From Pigmentiphaga sp. NML080357 (GTDB lineage: Bacteria; Pseudomonadota; Gammaproteobacteria; Burkholderiales; Burkholderiaceae_B), in assembly GCF_002188465.1 (NCBI RefSeq), contig NZ_NINW01000041.1, positions 62,001 through 126,000 of the forward strand: DNA of 64,000 bases, given 5' to 3'. Position 1 is the stretch's first letter. Each line of letters begins with the position of its first letter. A program made the position numbers and the translations under genes. Below, in pieces: positions 31,223 through 40,211 of this stretch. The notes under the pieces were generated by a model. The model made no database searches. It was not told the DNA's origin and was given only the letters and a program-made list of their open reading frames with translations.

Positions 31223-32566
31223 ATGCCGATGGCTGCCAGCGAACCGACCCCGCCCCAGGAAATATCGCGCGGCTCCCTGACGATCGCCGCCCTGTCGACG
31301 ATCGTCGAATGGTACGACTTCACGCTGTACCTGTACTTCGCGACGGTGCTCTCCAGAGTCTTCTTCGGTGGAGGCGACACCTCGCTGCTGGCCGCGCTGG
31401 CGGGCTTCGCCGTCTCCTACTGCATGCGTCCTTTGGGCGCCATGGCGTTCGGGCACATCGGCGACCGCTTCGGCCGCCGCAAGACGCTGCTGCTGTCCAT
31501 GGCGCTCATGACGGCGGCCATGCTGGCCACCGCCTTGCTGCCCGCATTCGACCGGATCGGCGCGGCCGCCGGCGCGCTGCTGCTCGTTCTTCGATGCCTG
31601 ATGGCCTTCTCGGTAGGCGGCGAATACACGGGCGTAGTGGCCTATCTCCTCGAAGGCGCGAGACGGGACAGGCGGGGCCTCGTCACCTCCCTGGCATCGG
31701 CGGCCAGCGAAGTAGGCGCGCTCCTGGCGGTCGCCGTCTCCGCCCTGACCGTGGCGCTTCTGGACGGACCGGAACTCGACGCGTGGGGATGGCGCATTCC
31801 CTTTTTCGTCGGCGCCGCCCTGGCGGCGGGCATATGGATCGCCCGCTCGGCCATGCAGGAGTCGCCGGACTTCGAAAGGCAACAGCGGCAAGGAACCATT
31901 CCCCGCTCTCCCCTGCGCCACACGCTGACCCACCATCGCATGGCCTTGCTGCGTACCTTCGCCATCTCGGCGCTGGGATCCATCACCTACTACGTCGGCA
32001 TCACCTACGTGCCGGCCTTCCTCACCTCAGCCGGCGGGCGGACGGAAGGCGAATCGCTGTGGCTGTCGACGCTCGCCGCGCTGGCCGTCATCCTGATCAC
32101 CCCGGCAGCCGGCGCATTGTCGGACCGCATAGGGCGCAAGCGGGTGCTGATGGGATTGGCGATCCTGGGCGCGGTCCTTCCGCTGTTCATGTTCGCCCGC
32201 ATGGCGCATGGCACCTACCTCCAGGTTGCGCTGGGCGCCGTCGTCCTCGCCCTGGTGGCCGGAGGCGTCAGCGCCGTCGGGGCTCCCGCCACGGCCGAAC
32301 AATTTCCCGGCGAGGGTCGCCTGAGCGGACTGGCCCTCGGCGCCACCGCGGCAACCGCGGTATTCGGCGGGCTGACGCCGTTCCTCGCCGAGCTGCTGGT
32401 CAACACCACGGGATGGACGGCGGCGCCGGGATTGATGATCTCTCTGGTCGCGGTTGCGGTGCTGCCCGTCCTCAACGGAATGCCGGAAACCAGTCCGATG
32501 ACGGCGTCGTCGTCGATGGCGAAGCGCTTGCGGCTCCGTTCGGAAGCGCGGCTGCCGGACGACTAG
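31223..32566 (+). CDS. MFS transporter, metabolite:H+ symporter (MHS) family
   Basis: A 447-residue protein of about 12 membrane segments. The opening (ALSTIVEWYDFTLYLYFATV), the loop GHIGDRFGRRKTLLLSMAL and VGGEYTGVVAYLLEG are characteristic of the MHS group (citrate, alpha-ketoglutarate, proline/betaine, shikimate uptake). It therefore probably imports an organic acid or osmolyte. The start could be 31223 or the second ATG at 31229. No obvious regulator is adjacent; the following 208-base spacer holds no gene. Confidence 0.87.
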   Translation: MPMAASEPTPPQEISRGSLTIAALSTIVEWYDFTLYLYFATVLSRVFFGGGDTSLLAALAGFAVSYCMRPLGAMAFGHIGDRFGRRKTLLLSMALMTAAMLATALLPAFDRIGAAAGALLLVLRCLMAFSVGGEYTGVVAYLLEGARRDRRGLVTSLASAASEVGALLAVAVSALTVALLDGPELDAWGWRIPFFVGAALAAGIWIARSAMQESPDFERQQRQGTIPRSPLRHTLTHHRMALLRTFAISALGSITYYVGITYVPAFLTSAGGRTEGESLWLSTLAALAVILITPAAGALSDRIGRKRVLMGLAILGAVLPLFMFARMAHGTYLQVALGAVVLALVAGGVSAVGAPATAEQFPGEGRLSGLALGATAATAVFGGLTPFLAELLVNTTGWTAAPGLMISLVAVAVLPVLNGMPETSPMTASSSMAKRLRLRSEARLPDD

Positions 32567-32774
32567 CGGCCGATGATGCCTACGAGAACGACCGCCATCC
32601 ATTCCTTGGCGCCGAACTGGCAGCGATCATCAAGCCCCCCCGGCAGCGGGGCTGGACCCGCTCTAATGCATCGGCCAGGCGAACCAAGCGGCGCCTGCAT
32701 TCGCCAACGCAGCGTGCGCCCGCCCCGTCCCCCTGACGTTCGCCTGCCTAACGGCATGGCTTCATGCAGCCTCC

Positions 32775-33974
32775 TCATTCTGTCTGCCTGCGGCCGACCG
32801 CGATCCGATAAGCGCCCAGGGCCGTCAAGGTCAGGAATATCTGGACCACTGCGCAGGCTATCGCCGGATCGGAGCCATGGCCGACCAGCGTGGTCCCCAG
32901 CGCCCCCGCCGCCATTTGTCCGAATCCGTACAGCCCCGCCGCCGACCCCGTCAGCCCCGGCGCCACGGAAAGCGCACGCGACAGCGCCGCGGGGCTGGAC
33001 AGGCCGCACCCCACGGTCAGCGTGAAGGTGATGGCGATCAGCAGCGGGACATTGAGCCAACCCATGGACTGCACGCCCAGAAACACCACGGCCATGACCA
33101 GGCTCAGCCCGGCACCCAGATAAAGAAAGAGCTCGGTCTTGAAACGGCCGACCAGGCGCCGGGTCAGCGCCGAGCCCATGCTGGCGCCGACGATGGTGAC
33201 CGCCGCGAACCAGCCGATCTGCGATATGGCCAGGTCCAACTGGTCGTGCACGATATAGGGTGCCGTGGCCAGGTAGGGATAGAGCGCCGTGCTCGAACAT
33301 GCGCCGCCCACGGCAAACCCGAGGAACCGCCTGTTGCTCACCAATTGACCGTAATCCTTCGCGATCCTGCCGAAGGCCAGGGAAGAACGGTCCAGGTTGG
33401 TCTCGGGCAGCAGCCGCCAGGCGCACAGCACCATCACGCCGGCAATGCATACCAGGAAAACATAAACGGCCCGCCAGCCAAAACTGTCCGCCAGGAACGA
33501 GCCGAGTATGGGCGAGATGCCCGGCCCCACCAGCGTCAGCAGATTCAGCAGCGCGAGGTCTTTCGTGGCGCGCTCCGGCGTGGAGATGTCGCGCACGATC
33601 GACCGGCCCAGGGTGATGCCGGCGGCGCCTCCCAGCGCCTGCGCCAGGCGCGCCGCCAACAACCACTCGAGCGAAGTCGCGAACAGCGCGAAAACACTCG
33701 CGACAAGGTACAGGCCCAGCCCCGCCAGGAGCGTGGGCCTGCGCCCGATGGTGTCCGAAATGGGACCATAGATCAGTTGCCCGAATGCCAGGCCCAGGAC
33801 GTACAGCGTGATGGTCTGCTGCATGCCGGAAGGGCTGGCCCCGAGATCGGCCCCCGCGAGCGGCAGGGCCGGCATGAAAATGTGCATGGCCATCGTGCCG
33901 CTGAGGGTGACCAGCACCAGCAGCCACAGCGGGGCACGGACGACAGGCGAGAAGGGTTGCCGCAGGTTTTTCAT
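32775..33974 (-). CDS. Bcr/CflA-type MFS multidrug efflux transporter
   Basis: A 399-residue protein with about 12 helices. The start (MHIFMPALPLAGADLGAS) and YGPISDTIGRRPTLLAGLGL are typical of Bcr/CflA exporters. The ATG at 33974 overlaps the stop of marR by ATGA, so the two genes are translationally coupled and the pump is under MarR control. A longer open frame upstream (to 34355) is just read-through of the marR region. Confidence 0.9.
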   Translation of the reverse strand: MKNLRQPFSPVVRAPLWLLVLVTLSGTMAMHIFMPALPLAGADLGASPSGMQQTITLYVLGLAFGQLIYGPISDTIGRRPTLLAGLGLYLVASVFALFATSLEWLLAARLAQALGGAAGITLGRSIVRDISTPERATKDLALLNLLTLVGPGISPILGSFLADSFGWRAVYVFLVCIAGVMVLCAWRLLPETNLDRSSLAFGRIAKDYGQLVSNRRFLGFAVGGACSSTALYPYLATAPYIVHDQLDLAISQIGWFAAVTIVGASMGSALTRRLVGRFKTELFLYLGAGLSLVMAVVFLGVQSMGWLNVPLLIAITFTLTVGCGLSSPAALSRALSVAPGLTGSAAGLYGFGQMAAGALGTTLVGHGSDPAIACAVVQIFLTLTALGAYRIAVGRRQTE

Positions 33975-34441
33975 GGCTGCGCATCGAAACGGCGCGCGAT
34001 CTTCTCCAGTGCGTGGCGGGTGATCCGCAGCTCGTCGGCCGTAAGACCGTCGAGCATGCTCGCCTCGATCTCCATGCTTTTCGCCACGATCCGCGCGGCC
34101 AGGCGCCGCCCCTGAAGGGTAAGGCGGATGGACTTCGCACGACGGTCCTCTTCCGCCGTCTCCCACTCCACCAGCCCCATCTCGCGCAACTGGGACAGGA
34201 TCCGCACCAGCGAGGATTTCTCCAGGGACAGGCTCTCGGCCAGGTCCTTCTGGCGCACCGCCGGGACGCGCGACTCGTAAAGGGCGAGCAAGGGCGCGCG
34301 CGTGGCGTCGGTGAGCCCCATCTCCTTGAAGTGCTGATCGACCGAGCGGCGCCATTTGCGGTAGACCGCGCCGACCAGGCGGCCGAAGCGGGAGCGGACG
34401 TACTCGTCGTCCCGGGGTGGACTGGACAAATTAGGTTGCAT
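33971..34441 (-). CDS. MarR-family transcriptional repressor
   Basis: A 156-residue MarR protein: helix region FGRLVGAVYRKWRRSVDQ, HTH VRQKDLAESLSLEKSSLVRI, and wing WETAEEDRRAKSIRLTLQG with the conserved Asp-Arg pair. It heads an operon with the Bcr/CflA pump. I chose the ATG at 34441; a TTG at 34477 would add 12 residues lying inside the operator-like inverted repeat. That repeat (34430-34483) spans the start codon and leader, so the protein very likely represses itself. Confidence 0.9.
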   Translation of the reverse strand: MQPNLSSPPRDDEYVRSRFGRLVGAVYRKWRRSVDQHFKEMGLTDATRAPLLALYESRVPAVRQKDLAESLSLEKSSLVRILSQLREMGLVEWETAEEDRRAKSIRLTLQGRRLAARIVAKSMEIEASMLDGLTADELRITRHALEKIARRFDAQP

Positions 34442-34483
34442 GCGAACTATTTTCTCGCAAAAATGGTTCGCATGCAACCTAAT
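34430..34483. promoter_or_regulatory. Perfect 18-bp inverted repeat at the marR start (operator)
   Basis: ATTAGGTTGCATGCGAAC (34430-34447) is repeated in perfect inverted form at 34466-34483, with an 18-base spacer. Each arm itself contains a near-palindromic TTGCATGCGAA core typical in size of a MarR dimer site. The arm centres lie about 36 bases apart. The marR start codon is inside the lower arm. Confidence 0.8.
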
Positions 34484-34488
34484 CGCGT

Positions 34489-35157
34489 TCAGCGTCCCAG
34501 TCGCGAAGCCGTAAACGCCTTGTGGTTTTCGATCTCGCGATAGACGTCGCCATCTTGCCGGCCCTTGAGCGTCTCGTCGCCGTCCACACGCCAGTGCATC
34601 AACCTCATGTCGCCGGGCTTCCAGCCCTTCTCGCAGGCGCCGAGGCGCTTCATGTGTGTGAAGACCAGGTCACGGCGCTGGGCGGACCCGCTTCGGTCCG
34701 TAACGGCGGATTCGGCGCGAGTCTCGTCGCGGCTCAAGAACAGCGTGGCGTGCCGGATATCGATGTTGTGTGCGGTGGGAGAACGGCCAGTGCAATGCAT
34801 GGCCCAGGAAAGCGTATTGCCCGAGAATTCCGGCCGCGGATCCTCGCAGCTTTCTTGGCGGCGAGCGGCGCTCGCCTGTCGTTCCCTAACCTCGAGCTCA
34901 TGGAGCGCACGGCTGGCCCTGGCGTCGAGGCAGACATTCCAGACTTTCCGGACCTCGAGCGTCCTCCCTCCATCCCTGACCGTGGCGGTCTGGGACATCT
35001 GCCATAGCCCTTCGTTGCGAGCCGGCAGGTTTGGGGGAAACTCGAACGCGAATGCGGTGGCGCACGAGCCGGCTGCCAGCGCCGAGACGAGAGCGCGCGG
35101 AAAGAACCCCGGCCTCCTGTGCACATCGCCCCTAACCTGCGGCAGTTGTTTCACCAT
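34489..35157 (-). CDS. DUF3617-domain exported protein
   Basis: A 222-residue protein with a basic N-terminus and a hydrophobic segment (ALVSALAAGSCATAFAF), probably a signal peptide. A domain follows that begins NEGLWQMSQTATVRDGG and contains CLDAR, SCEDPRPEFSGN and MHCTGRSPT. This is the usual DUF3617 order (GLWxxx near the start, conserved Cys, a beta strand ending in a Cys). Function is unknown; likely periplasmic. It lies immediately upstream of marR on the same strand (48 bases), but marR has its own operator there. Confidence 0.8.
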   Translation of the reverse strand: MVKQLPQVRGDVHRRPGFFPRALVSALAAGSCATAFAFEFPPNLPARNEGLWQMSQTATVRDGGRTLEVRKVWNVCLDARASRALHELEVRERQASAARRQESCEDPRPEFSGNTLSWAMHCTGRSPTAHNIDIRHATLFLSRDETRAESAVTDRSGSAQRRDLVFTHMKRLGACEKGWKPGDMRLMHWRVDGDETLKGRQDGDVYREIENHKAFTASRLGR

Positions 35158-35346
35158 ATCTATGAGCCTCAGTATCCGGCGGCCGTCTTGCTGCGCCGCT
35201 CCTCGGCATTTTAGTCGTCGAGAAACTGCATGCGCCGAAGAAGACCGGCGGCGGTCCGTATCGAAGCTTCCACCGTGCCCGGGTACTGTCCCGGCGCGCT
35301 CGACGGTACACTGCCTCACGCCGGCACTCGGCCACGGGAGGATCGC

Positions 35347-35802
35347 ATGGGTATTTTTGGTTTTCTCAGGAAGAAAAAAATGCCGCCGACCATCGAAGCC
35401 GGCATGGCCTCGCAGGCCGAGGACTTCATCGCCGCCTTCTCGGCCGACGGCTCGCCGATAGACGCCTCGAAGCTGGACTACTCCGCCGCCTCGCTAACGC
35501 TGGTCGACCAGGTTCTGGACGACTTCTACCGACGGCAGGCGCCGCTACCCGACGACCTGCACTTTCTCGCGTCGGCCTACGTCTTCGAAACCGCCCGCCG
35601 CGAATTCGGCGGCCGCTACATGCGGGGGGATGACGACAACCCCTTCGTCCTCGTCATCGAACCGGGCGACGCGCAGATCGGCGTCTTCGTCATGGGCAAG
35701 GTCAAGGGGCGTGCGGTCAACGGTCCGGAAGACAGCCTGCCCTTTTTCTACGAAGGGATCGCGCCGCTGGTCACACGGGGCGAAAGCGCCACGCTGATCT
35801 AG
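35347..35802 (+). CDS. Hypothetical protein
   Basis: A 151-residue protein with a strong ribosome site (GGGAGGATCGC). It starts MGIFGFLRKKKMPP (an amphipathic basic N-terminus) followed by a mixed alpha/beta region: helix SAASLTLVDQVLDDFYRRQ, FVLVIEPGDAQIGVFVMGKV and a C-terminal PLVTRGESATLI. I do not recognise a named family; the layout resembles immunity or phage-type domain proteins, but nothing neighbouring supports a specific role. Confidence 0.72.
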   Translation: MGIFGFLRKKKMPPTIEAGMASQAEDFIAAFSADGSPIDASKLDYSAASLTLVDQVLDDFYRRQAPLPDDLHFLASAYVFETARREFGGRYMRGDDDNPFVLVIEPGDAQIGVFVMGKVKGRAVNGPEDSLPFFYEGIAPLVTRGESATLI

Positions 35803-35859
35803 CGCGGTGCCAGCCTTTGGCAGGCGCTGACGAACGTCGAGGCCCGCTGCACGGGCGGA

Positions 35860-36627
35860 TCAACGGCTCTCGCTCGCTTGCCGGTCATCGCAAAGCGCGG
35901 CCGGCCCGGCGGCACATTCGGCCAGCGCCGGCTTTGCCGGTTCATCCGCATAGCTGATCGCGTACTCCAGCAACGCGACGACCTGATCGGGGCGCTCGCG
36001 CTGGCCCAGCGCATAGAAGGCCACGAGATAGAAGCAGCAGGCAAGGATCAAGGGCGTCCACAGGAAAAAATTGCTGTTCTCCTTGAGTAAGGTGCTGGCC
36101 GATACCGAGGCGGCCGCCAAGGCTGGAAACAAACCCAGCTTGCGCAGATCCCCTGCCAGCACCGCCGCACGCCCGTCGAAGGAAGACCAGCGGTGGCGAT
36201 ACTGCAACAGCCCGTACTCCAGCGTCGGCTTGTCGAAGGCCCACAGTCTCTCGAGAAACGCGGCATCGCCATGCAACTCGCTCTTGAGCGTCGCGAAGAT
36301 GGCGGCAAAGCGCTGTCGGCGATGGCGCCACACCGCCTGCGTGACGCCGGCGGCAACCGTCGCCAGATAGAGGATGGCGAATAGCAGACTGAGGAAGTAA
36401 ATGGCGTAAACCGGCACGGGAACGCCCTGTACGGGGCCCTCGGATGCAAAGCGGTACCACGCCGCGACGGCCACGAAGACGAGGATGCTGGCAATGAATC
36501 CGCCCATCAGCCAGTTTTCAGCGCGCTGCATGCGCCGTGATGGCGCAAACGTGGCGTCTCCTTTGGCAGAGCCCGTCATTTCCTCCAGAAGCTGGAACAG
36601 GGCATCCAGCTTGTCGCTGCGAAGCAT
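35860..36627 (-). CDS. Hypothetical membrane protein with four predicted helices
   Basis: A 255-residue protein. Hydrophobic segments fall at about 40-61, 74-98, 170-186 and 192-216, separated by a roughly 70-residue polar segment after the second (HRRQRFAAIFATLKSELHG). The N-terminal 35 residues are polar and likely cytoplasmic. No family is recognised. The next gene on this strand, a nuclease, lies 37 bases upstream. Confidence 0.75.
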   Translation of the reverse strand: MLRSDKLDALFQLLEEMTGSAKGDATFAPSRRMQRAENWLMGGFIASILVFVAVAAWYRFASEGPVQGVPVPVYAIYFLSLLFAILYLATVAAGVTQAVWRHRRQRFAAIFATLKSELHGDAAFLERLWAFDKPTLEYGLLQYRHRWSSFDGRAAVLAGDLRKLGLFPALAAASVSASTLLKENSNFFLWTPLILACCFYLVAFYALGQRERPDQVVALLEYAISYADEPAKPALAECAAGPAALCDDRQASESR

Positions 36628-36664
36628 GTAGTCACCTCCCGATTGGACAAGCCCCTAATCTTAC

Positions 36665-37144
36665 TTAGAGGCTGCCCCGTTTCCGGTACGTCCACGGCGC
36701 GACAGGCGCCGGCAGCGCCCACAGGCCACGCCGCTCCGCCTTCGCCTCGCCCTGCAGGTCGACCAGCGCGCGTTCCGCGTTGAACTTGGGATAGACCCAT
36801 GCATACCCATGGCGCAGCATCGTTTCTTGCACGCTGCCGTGGCCGCAATCGACATCGCCCAACGTGCGGCCATAGCGATCCTTGCCTCTGCGCAACAACC
36901 GGGCCGGCGCGCCGACGGGACACAGCGCCCGCAGGAAATCACGCGACGAAACCCCGCTGGCCTGGCCGATTTCCGGTGCATCGATCCGCTCCAGGCGCAC
37001 CGGGATGCTTTTCTTTTGCAAAGGACACTGCAGGCGCATCGTGTCGCCGTCATGAACGGACGCCACAGTGCAGACCTGGGCCGCGACGGCGCAGGGCAAG
37101 GCAAGGGCGAGGACGGACATGGCTTGCCGGACGATGGATGCCAT
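36665..37144 (-). CDS. Secreted thermonuclease (SNase-like) family protein
   Basis: A 159-residue protein with a signal peptide (MASIVRQAMSVLALALPCAV then AAQ) and a staphylococcal-nuclease fold: VHDGDTMRL (metal-site Asp), PVRLERIDAPEIGQ (Arg and Asp/Glu pair) and RYGRTLGDV (second catalytic Arg). It probably degrades nucleic acid in the periplasm or outside. An in-frame ATG at 37198 would add a polar leader before the signal peptide, so 37144 was chosen. Confidence 0.85.
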   Translation of the reverse strand: MASIVRQAMSVLALALPCAVAAQVCTVASVHDGDTMRLQCPLQKKSIPVRLERIDAPEIGQASGVSSRDFLRALCPVGAPARLLRRGKDRYGRTLGDVDCGHGSVQETMLRHGYAWVYPKFNAERALVDLQGEAKAERRGLWALPAPVAPWTYRKRGSL

Positions 37145-37288
37145 GGACAGCGAGGGGAAATGCGCGGGGGAGTTCGAGAAGGAGCGGGGGGACATCAAAC
37201 AATGCTACGCGGGGTCGGGACCAAGAGTGGCGATCTTACCAAGGACAAGGGAAGAGCTCTCGTGTCCTGGAAAGCCACACAAATATTA

Positions 37289-37336
37289 TGGTGCCGGGGC
37301 CGGAATCGAACCGGCACGCCTTGCGGCGGGGGATTT
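37289..37336 (-). repeat. Truncated copy of the tRNA-Leu 3' half (candidate att site)
   Basis: These 48 bases repeat 40451-40499 (49 bases) in direct orientation, with a single one-base deletion in the acceptor strand (CCCGGC for CCCGGGC). The copied part runs from the last anticodon base through the variable arm and T-arm to CCA; the 5' half of the tRNA is missing, and the acceptor and anticodon stems no longer pair, so it should not be functional. This is the usual shape of an attachment-site remnant left by tyrosine-recombinase integration at a tRNA 3' end. Confidence 0.75.
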
Positions 37337-37658
37337 GCAGTCGCGGCCACTGTACCGGCGACATAGGCTAGATGCCCGCATACCATTCATAGCCACGATC
37401 CTCCCAATATCCTCCTCGCCACCCGGTATGCGGCCCAGGGCAGCGCCCCGCCATTGCCCGATGGCGCTCCCTCCTTCCACGCAGTCGTGCCGGGTGATCC
37501 GGGTGCGCTACGGCATGCCTTTCAGGTCGGCGAGCGACAGGCTTAGCGGCTGCTGGTGAGCCAATGGCGCGGCGCAGGGCTTTGCCCTGCGTAGACCTGC
37601 ATGGCCGGCAGAGCGGAACACGGAATGCGCCGCTACGATGACGCCACAGCTCTTAATC
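37337..37658. other. 322-base spacer without a supported gene
   Basis: Lies between the tRNA fragment and the aldehyde dehydrogenase stop. I see a hairpin (CGCAGGGC-TTT-GCCCTGCG, 37573-37591) without a T-run, and short open frames on both strands with no recognisable domain. It may hold debris of a former gene. Confidence 0.5.
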
Positions 37659-39038
37659 TCAGCTGTCCAGCCCGCCCATTAGCACGTACTTCACTTCGAC
37701 GTATTCCTCGATACCGTAGAAGCTGCCTTCGCGCCCGTAACCGGATTGCTTGACACCGCCGAATGGCACTGACGCCGTACCGACCGACCCTGAATTCAGG
37801 ATCACCATGCCTGCCTGGATATCCCGGGACATGCGGAATGCCCGCCCGACGTCCCGCGTATAAACATAGGCCACCAGCCCGTATTCGGTATTGTTGGCTC
37901 TTTCGAGCACCTCATCCTCGCAGCCAAAACGGTAGACGGGAAAGACGGGCCCGAAGATTTCGGTACGGGCTATCGCCATTTCGTCATTCAGGTCGGTCAG
38001 GATAGTCGGCTCGTAGAACAGCCCGCCCTTGGCATGGGGCTTGCCTCCCAGCGGTGTCGACGCCCCCCGCCGCCGAGTGTCTTCAACCAACCGCGCTACC
38101 TTGTCGAAGCCCGCCTGATTAATGAGCGGGCCGACGACGAATTCCTGTTGCATTCCGCTGTCCACGCGCACCTGGGCAACTTTTTCGGCCAGGGCGGCAA
38201 CGAAGCGGTCATGTATGGCCTCCTGCACATAGATGCGGTTGGGCGAAATACAAACTTGCCCCGAATTCCTGAGCTTGGCGGCCACCAGGCCCGCCACGGC
38301 CTGCTCCAAGTCGGCATCGTCGAAGACGATGAACGGCGCGTTGCCTCCCAGTTCAAGCGTCATCTTCTTCAGTGCGCGCCCGCTGGCAGTCGCCAGCAGC
38401 TTGCCTACCGCGGTGGACCCTGTGAAGGAAATCTTGCGGATGCGGTCGTCCTGTGTAAACAGTTCCCCGATGGCTTGCGGGTTTCCTGTCACCATCTCGA
38501 ATACGCCCTCGGGGATGCCCGCCTTGCGGGCGTACTCCAGCAGTTTGTATGCCGTCAGCGGCGTTTTCTCGGACGGCTTGATCACCATCGTGCAGCCCGC
38601 CGCCAGCGCCGTGGCTACCTTGCGGGTAACCATCATGAAGGGAAAGTTCCAGGGCGTGATGGCTGCAGTGGGTCCGACAGGCTCTTTCACGACCAGAACA
38701 GCGGCATTGCCGGCGTGCGACGGAATGGTGTCGCCATACACCCGTTTGGCTTCTTCGGCATACCACTCGATGAAACCGAGCCCGTAGTCGATTTCACCCA
38801 GGGCTTCGGCGAGACACTTGCCGTTTTCATAGACCATGATTTCGGCGAAGACTTGCTTATCAGCGCTTACCAGTTCGAACCAGCGGCGAAGCATGTCGCC
38901 GCGTTCCTTCGCCAGGGTGCGCGACCAGCCGGGGAAGGCACGGCAAGTTCGGTCTATGGCGGCCTTGACCTCGGCGACGCCCATGTCGGGGGCTTGCCCG
39001 ACGATGGACCCATCGGCGGGATTGTTGACGTTGATCAT
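37659..39038 (-). CDS. NAD(P)-dependent aldehyde dehydrogenase, succinate-semialdehyde dehydrogenase-like
   Basis: A 459-residue aldehyde dehydrogenase. Catalytic features are present: PWNFP (oxyanion Asn131), FTGSTAVGK (cofactor loop), Glu229 in LELGGNAPF and nucleophile Cys263 in NSGQVCISPNR. The best text match from memory is the GabD-like group (succinate-semialdehyde or related). The N-terminus begins directly with NPADGSIVG, so about 20 residues usual upstream are missing; the ATG at 39038 follows GGAG at a fair distance, while one at 39065 adds MATTGAANI. It is divergent from an AraC gene that probably controls it. It lies in the putative island and looks less GC-rich than neighbours. 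Confidence 0.9.
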   Translation of the reverse strand: MINVNNPADGSIVGQAPDMGVAEVKAAIDRTCRAFPGWSRTLAKERGDMLRRWFELVSADKQVFAEIMVYENGKCLAEALGEIDYGLGFIEWYAEEAKRVYGDTIPSHAGNAAVLVVKEPVGPTAAITPWNFPFMMVTRKVATALAAGCTMVIKPSEKTPLTAYKLLEYARKAGIPEGVFEMVTGNPQAIGELFTQDDRIRKISFTGSTAVGKLLATASGRALKKMTLELGGNAPFIVFDDADLEQAVAGLVAAKLRNSGQVCISPNRIYVQEAIHDRFVAALAEKVAQVRVDSGMQQEFVVGPLINQAGFDKVARLVEDTRRRGASTPLGGKPHAKGGLFYEPTILTDLNDEMAIARTEIFGPVFPVYRFGCEDEVLERANNTEYGLVAYVYTRDVGRAFRMSRDIQAGMVILNSGSVGTASVPFGGVKQSGYGREGSFYGIEEYVEVKYVLMGGLDS

Positions 39039-39098
39039 GATGTTTGCAGCTCCAGTTGTTGCCACTTCGGGCCGAGCGAAATGCGGCGGCCGGCGTTT

Positions 39099-39149
39099 GA
39101 ATAATAGTTATCGGTAAACTGGAGATGAATGGCTTTCAGTCTATTATTC
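39099..39149. promoter_or_regulatory. Paired inverted 9-bp sites in the ALDH/araC spacer
   Basis: GAATAATAG (39099-39107) recurs as its reverse complement at 39141-39149. The sites are about 42 bases centre to centre (four helical turns) and lie midway in the AT-rich 188-base divergent spacer. They are a plausible target of the AraC protein. Confidence 0.5.
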
Positions 39150-39226
39150 TTGCCTAATCCTATGAATTCTGAAATTTCGAAGCAGTCCCAGAAAACTATC
39201 CGTCCTGGTCTGGGGAGGGCCTGGCG

Positions 39227-40189
39227 GTGAGTGCAGCAGACAACGCCGCCACACGGGGCGCGCGCACCCGGGACAGGCGCTTGGCGGCCATGCTGGAACG
39301 CCTGGCGCCTTGCGAGGGATACAACCTGAGTGCCCTGCCCGATGTCAGGTTCTTGCGGTCCAACCGTCCCTTGTCCGCCGTGCCGGTACTTTACGACCCT
39401 GGCATCGTGTTCGTGTGCCAAGGCAGGAAGCGCGGGTATTTTGGCGACCAGGTCTACCTGTACGACGACCAGCACTATCTGGCGGTTTCGGTGCCCGTGC
39501 CGTTCACCATGGAAACCGACGCCAGCGCCCGGGAACCGCTGCTGGCGATCTACATGCACCTCGACTTGAAGCTGGCCGCGGATTTGATGTTGCAGATCGA
39601 CCAACATGGCGGGATAGAACCCGGGCAACCGCGCGGCCTGATGTCCACGCCAATGGACTCGCGGTTATGCGAATCCCTGGTGCGTTTCCTGGAGGCCATG
39701 AGTCGCCCCCTCGAATCCCGGATACTCGGTCCGGCACTGGTTCGGGAAATCTACTTCCATGTGCTCACCGGAGAACAGGGCGCTTCGATGCGGGCGGCGC
39801 TGGCCATGCACGGGCAGTTCGGCAAGATCGCCCGCGCGCTGCGCCGCATCCACGCGTCGTTCAACGCCGATTTCAGCGTCGAACAGCTGGCGCGAGAAGC
39901 GGGAATGAGCGTGCCCACCTTCCATACGCACTTCAAGGCGGTAACCCATACTTCGCCCCTGCAGTACGTAAAGTCGATACGCCTGCACCAGGCCCGCCTG
40001 TATATGGTGCGCAATGGCATGACGGCCGCGGCGGCAAGCGCCGAAGTCGGCTATGACAGCCCCTCTCAGTTCAGCCGTGAGTTCAAGCGCCTGTTCGGGC
40101 GCAGCCCAGTTGAAGAAGTCAGGCGGATGAAGGCGGACTTCGCCGTTCCGCCCGCCCATGCGGCTTCTGTGTATGTGTCGTCACATTGA
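39227..40189 (+). CDS. AraC-family transcriptional regulator
   Basis: A 320-residue regulator with a cupin-like N-terminal domain (about 30-190: VPVLYDPGIVFVCQGRK, YLYDDQHYLAVSVPVPF) of the AraC_N type. A C-terminal double HTH follows (FSVEQLAREAGMSVPTFHTH, and GYDSPSQFSREFKRLFGRSP). The frame has no ATG near the N-terminus; GTG at 39227 follows GGGGAGGGCC and gives a sensible start. It is divergent from the aldehyde dehydrogenase and probably activates it in response to an aldehyde or precursor. Confidence 0.9.
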   Translation: MSAADNAATRGARTRDRRLAAMLERLAPCEGYNLSALPDVRFLRSNRPLSAVPVLYDPGIVFVCQGRKRGYFGDQVYLYDDQHYLAVSVPVPFTMETDASAREPLLAIYMHLDLKLAADLMLQIDQHGGIEPGQPRGLMSTPMDSRLCESLVRFLEAMSRPLESRILGPALVREIYFHVLTGEQGASMRAALAMHGQFGKIARALRRIHASFNADFSVEQLAREAGMSVPTFHTHFKAVTHTSPLQYVKSIRLHQARLYMVRNGMTAAAASAEVGYDSPSQFSREFKRLFGRSPVEEVRRMKADFAVPPAHAASVYVSSH

Positions 40190-40211
40190 GAATCTGACCG
40201 CCGATCGCCAT

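Noticed and set aside
37289-37360. Possible unusual class II tRNA-Cys (the fragment reads CTGCAAA, anticodon GCA, plus a long variable arm)
   Set aside because: The anticodon stem mispairs at two of five positions, only five acceptor pairs form, and no D-arm fits, so I treat it as a tRNA-Leu remnant. A covariance-model tRNA scan could overturn this.
37573-37591. Hairpin downstream of the aldehyde dehydrogenase as a terminator
   Set aside because: The stem is good but there is no T-run on the minus strand, so not called as a terminator.
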